From contig JAICYG010000164.1 in assembly GCA_025934335.1 (NCBI GenBank), positions 1 to 5,550 on the forward strand: a DNA stretch of 5,550 bases, given 5' to 3'. The DNA comes from Thermoleophilia bacterium. Its GTDB lineage: Bacteria; Actinomycetota; Thermoleophilia; Gaiellales; Gaiellaceae. The notes beneath the pieces were generated by a model that had not been told where the DNA came from, did no database searches, and was given only the letters and a program-made list of their open reading frames with translations. The position numbers were made by a program, and so were the translations under genes. Shown piece after piece: positions 4,807-5,550 of this stretch; the stretch's first letter is position 1; each line of letters begins with the position of its first letter.

Positions 4807-5550
4807 AACGGTAGTTATCGGCCCCGGGCGGCCGTTCTGCGTCGTCGGCGAGCGCATCAACCCGACCGGCCGCAAGAAGTTCCAGGCCGAGCTGCAGCAG
4901 GGCGACCTCACGCGCATCGAGGTCGACGTCGCACAGCAGGCGCCGCTCGCCGACATGCTCGACGTGAACGTCGGCGACCCGCTCGCGGACGAGATCGAGC
5001 TGATGCGCCAGGCGATCCCGCTCGTGCAGTCGCTCACCGACCTGCCGCTCGTGATCGACTCGTCCGTGATCGAGGCGCTCGAGGCCGGTCTGTCCGCGTA
5101 CCAGGGAAAGGCCCTCGTCAACTCCGTCACGGGCGAGGACGAACGGCTCGAGGCGATCCTGCCGATCGTCGCGAAGCACGGCGCCGCCGTGATCGGGCTC
5201 GCGAACGACGACGAGATCCCGATGGAGCCCGAGCGTCGCGTCGAGGTGGCGAAGAAGATCGTCTCGGCCGCAGGCGACTACGGGATCAAGCCTGAGGATG
5301 TCGTCATCGACCCGCTCGCCATGCCGGTCGGAGCGGAGCCGCGCGCCGTGACGCTCTTCGTGGAAACGCTGAAGCTGCTCCGCGCGGAGCTCGGCGTGAA
5401 CACGACCTGCGGCGCCTCGAACACCTCGTTCGGCCTGCCCGGGCGGCACACGCTCGGCGGTGCGTTCCTCGCGATCGCGGCGAGTCACGGGCTGACGAGC
5501 GCGATCATGGACGCGCGTTCGGAGGAGGTCGTCGAGGCGGTGCGGGCCGC
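4778..5550 (+). CDS. Methyltetrahydrofolate:corrinoid methyltransferase, MeTr/AcsE-like (3' truncated)
   Basis: The frame is open from TTG 4778 to the window end (257 full codons), close to the ~260-residue length of AcsE-type enzymes, so little may be missing. It has the pterin-binding (dihydropteroate synthase-like) TIM barrel: GERINPTGRKKF (24-35), DVNVGDP (62-68), LVIDSS (91-96), LVNSVTGE (113-120), GLANDDEIP (140-148), VIDPLAMPVG (176-185) and CGASNTSFGLPGR (211-223). Residues D94, N115, D178 and N215 align in order and spacing with D75, N96, D160 and N199, the pterin-binding and catalytic positions of Moorella MeTr. This suggests a competent enzyme moving a methyl group between methyl-THF and the corrinoid protein encoded at 2863. 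GERINPTG is also shared with the MetH pterin domain, but the neighbours favour a free-standing MeTr. The start overlaps metF by 29 bases. Confidence 0.88.
   Translation, partial: METVLESPSRTVVIGPGRPFCVVGERINPTGRKKFQAELQQGDLTRIEVDVAQQAPLADMLDVNVGDPLADEIELMRQAIPLVQSLTDLPLVIDSSVIEALEAGLSAYQGKALVNSVTGEDERLEAILPIVAKHGAAVIGLANDDEIPMEPERRVEVAKKIVSAAGDYGIKPEDVVIDPLAMPVGAEPRAVTLFVETLKLLRAELGVNTTCGASNTSFGLPGRHTLGGAFLAIAASHGLTSAIMDARSEEVVEAVRA

Noticed and set aside
4700..5488. Minus-strand open frame opposite the methyltransferase
   Set aside because: The composition (Arg/Asp/His/Gly-rich) is that of the antisense of a real gene; the + strand frame has clear MeTr motifs.
1..5550. CRISPR arrays, tRNA/rRNA genes, insertion sequences or attachment sites
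   Set aside because: No regularly spaced direct repeats, tRNA-like cloverleaf, transposase gene or terminal repeats were seen; apart from the 2029-2164 gap the window is almost fully coding.

Overview
The window is very GC-rich, with dense, mostly + strand coding and strong G/C bias at third codon positions. The first gene ends in a tail (DVIDCGTGRD...VARNCE) that I associate with secreted calcium-binding-repeat proteins of Thermoleophilia (Solirubrobacterales/Gaiellales). A soil or sediment actinobacterium of that type is my best guess, but it is inference from style, not a proven assignment.

Layout: (1) 1-412 is the 3' end of a secreted or surface protein with RTX-type glycine/aspartate repeats. 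(2) 423-2028 is a two-gene unit: an MFS transporter of the fosmidomycin-resistance (Fsr)-like group, then a small VOC-fold (glyoxalase/dioxygenase superfamily) protein starting 1 base after the transporter stop. (3) 2029-2164 is a 136-base intergenic region. It holds GC-rich hairpin potential, a good sigma70-like promoter and a perfect 7+7 inverted repeat between the -35 and -10 elements. (4) 2165-5550 is a tightly packed operon: a short IclR-family regulator, a corrinoid (B12) methyl-carrier protein, a small eight-cysteine MetV-like protein (MTHFR C-terminal domain), a MetF-like methylenetetrahydrofolate reductase, and the start of a methyltetrahydrofolate:corrinoid methyltransferase (MeTr/AcsE-like) cut by the window end. 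All junctions in this operon overlap (4, 1, 14 and 29 bases).

Together the last four proteins form a one-carbon module. A methyl group carried on the corrinoid protein is passed to or from tetrahydrofolate by the MeTr, and methyl-THF is interconverted with methylene-THF by MetF with its cysteine-rich partner MetV. In acetogens these parts belong to the Wood-Ljungdahl methyl branch. Here no CODH/ACS gene is visible. Placement behind an IclR regulator (a family that often controls catabolic genes) suggests an inducible demethylation pathway. The substrate:corrinoid methyltransferase and a corrinoid-reactivating protein (RACo/RamA type) are not in the window and would be expected just outside it. 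The IclR gene appears to have a leaderless transcript, with its putative operator inside its own promoter, so the whole operon is probably autoregulated.
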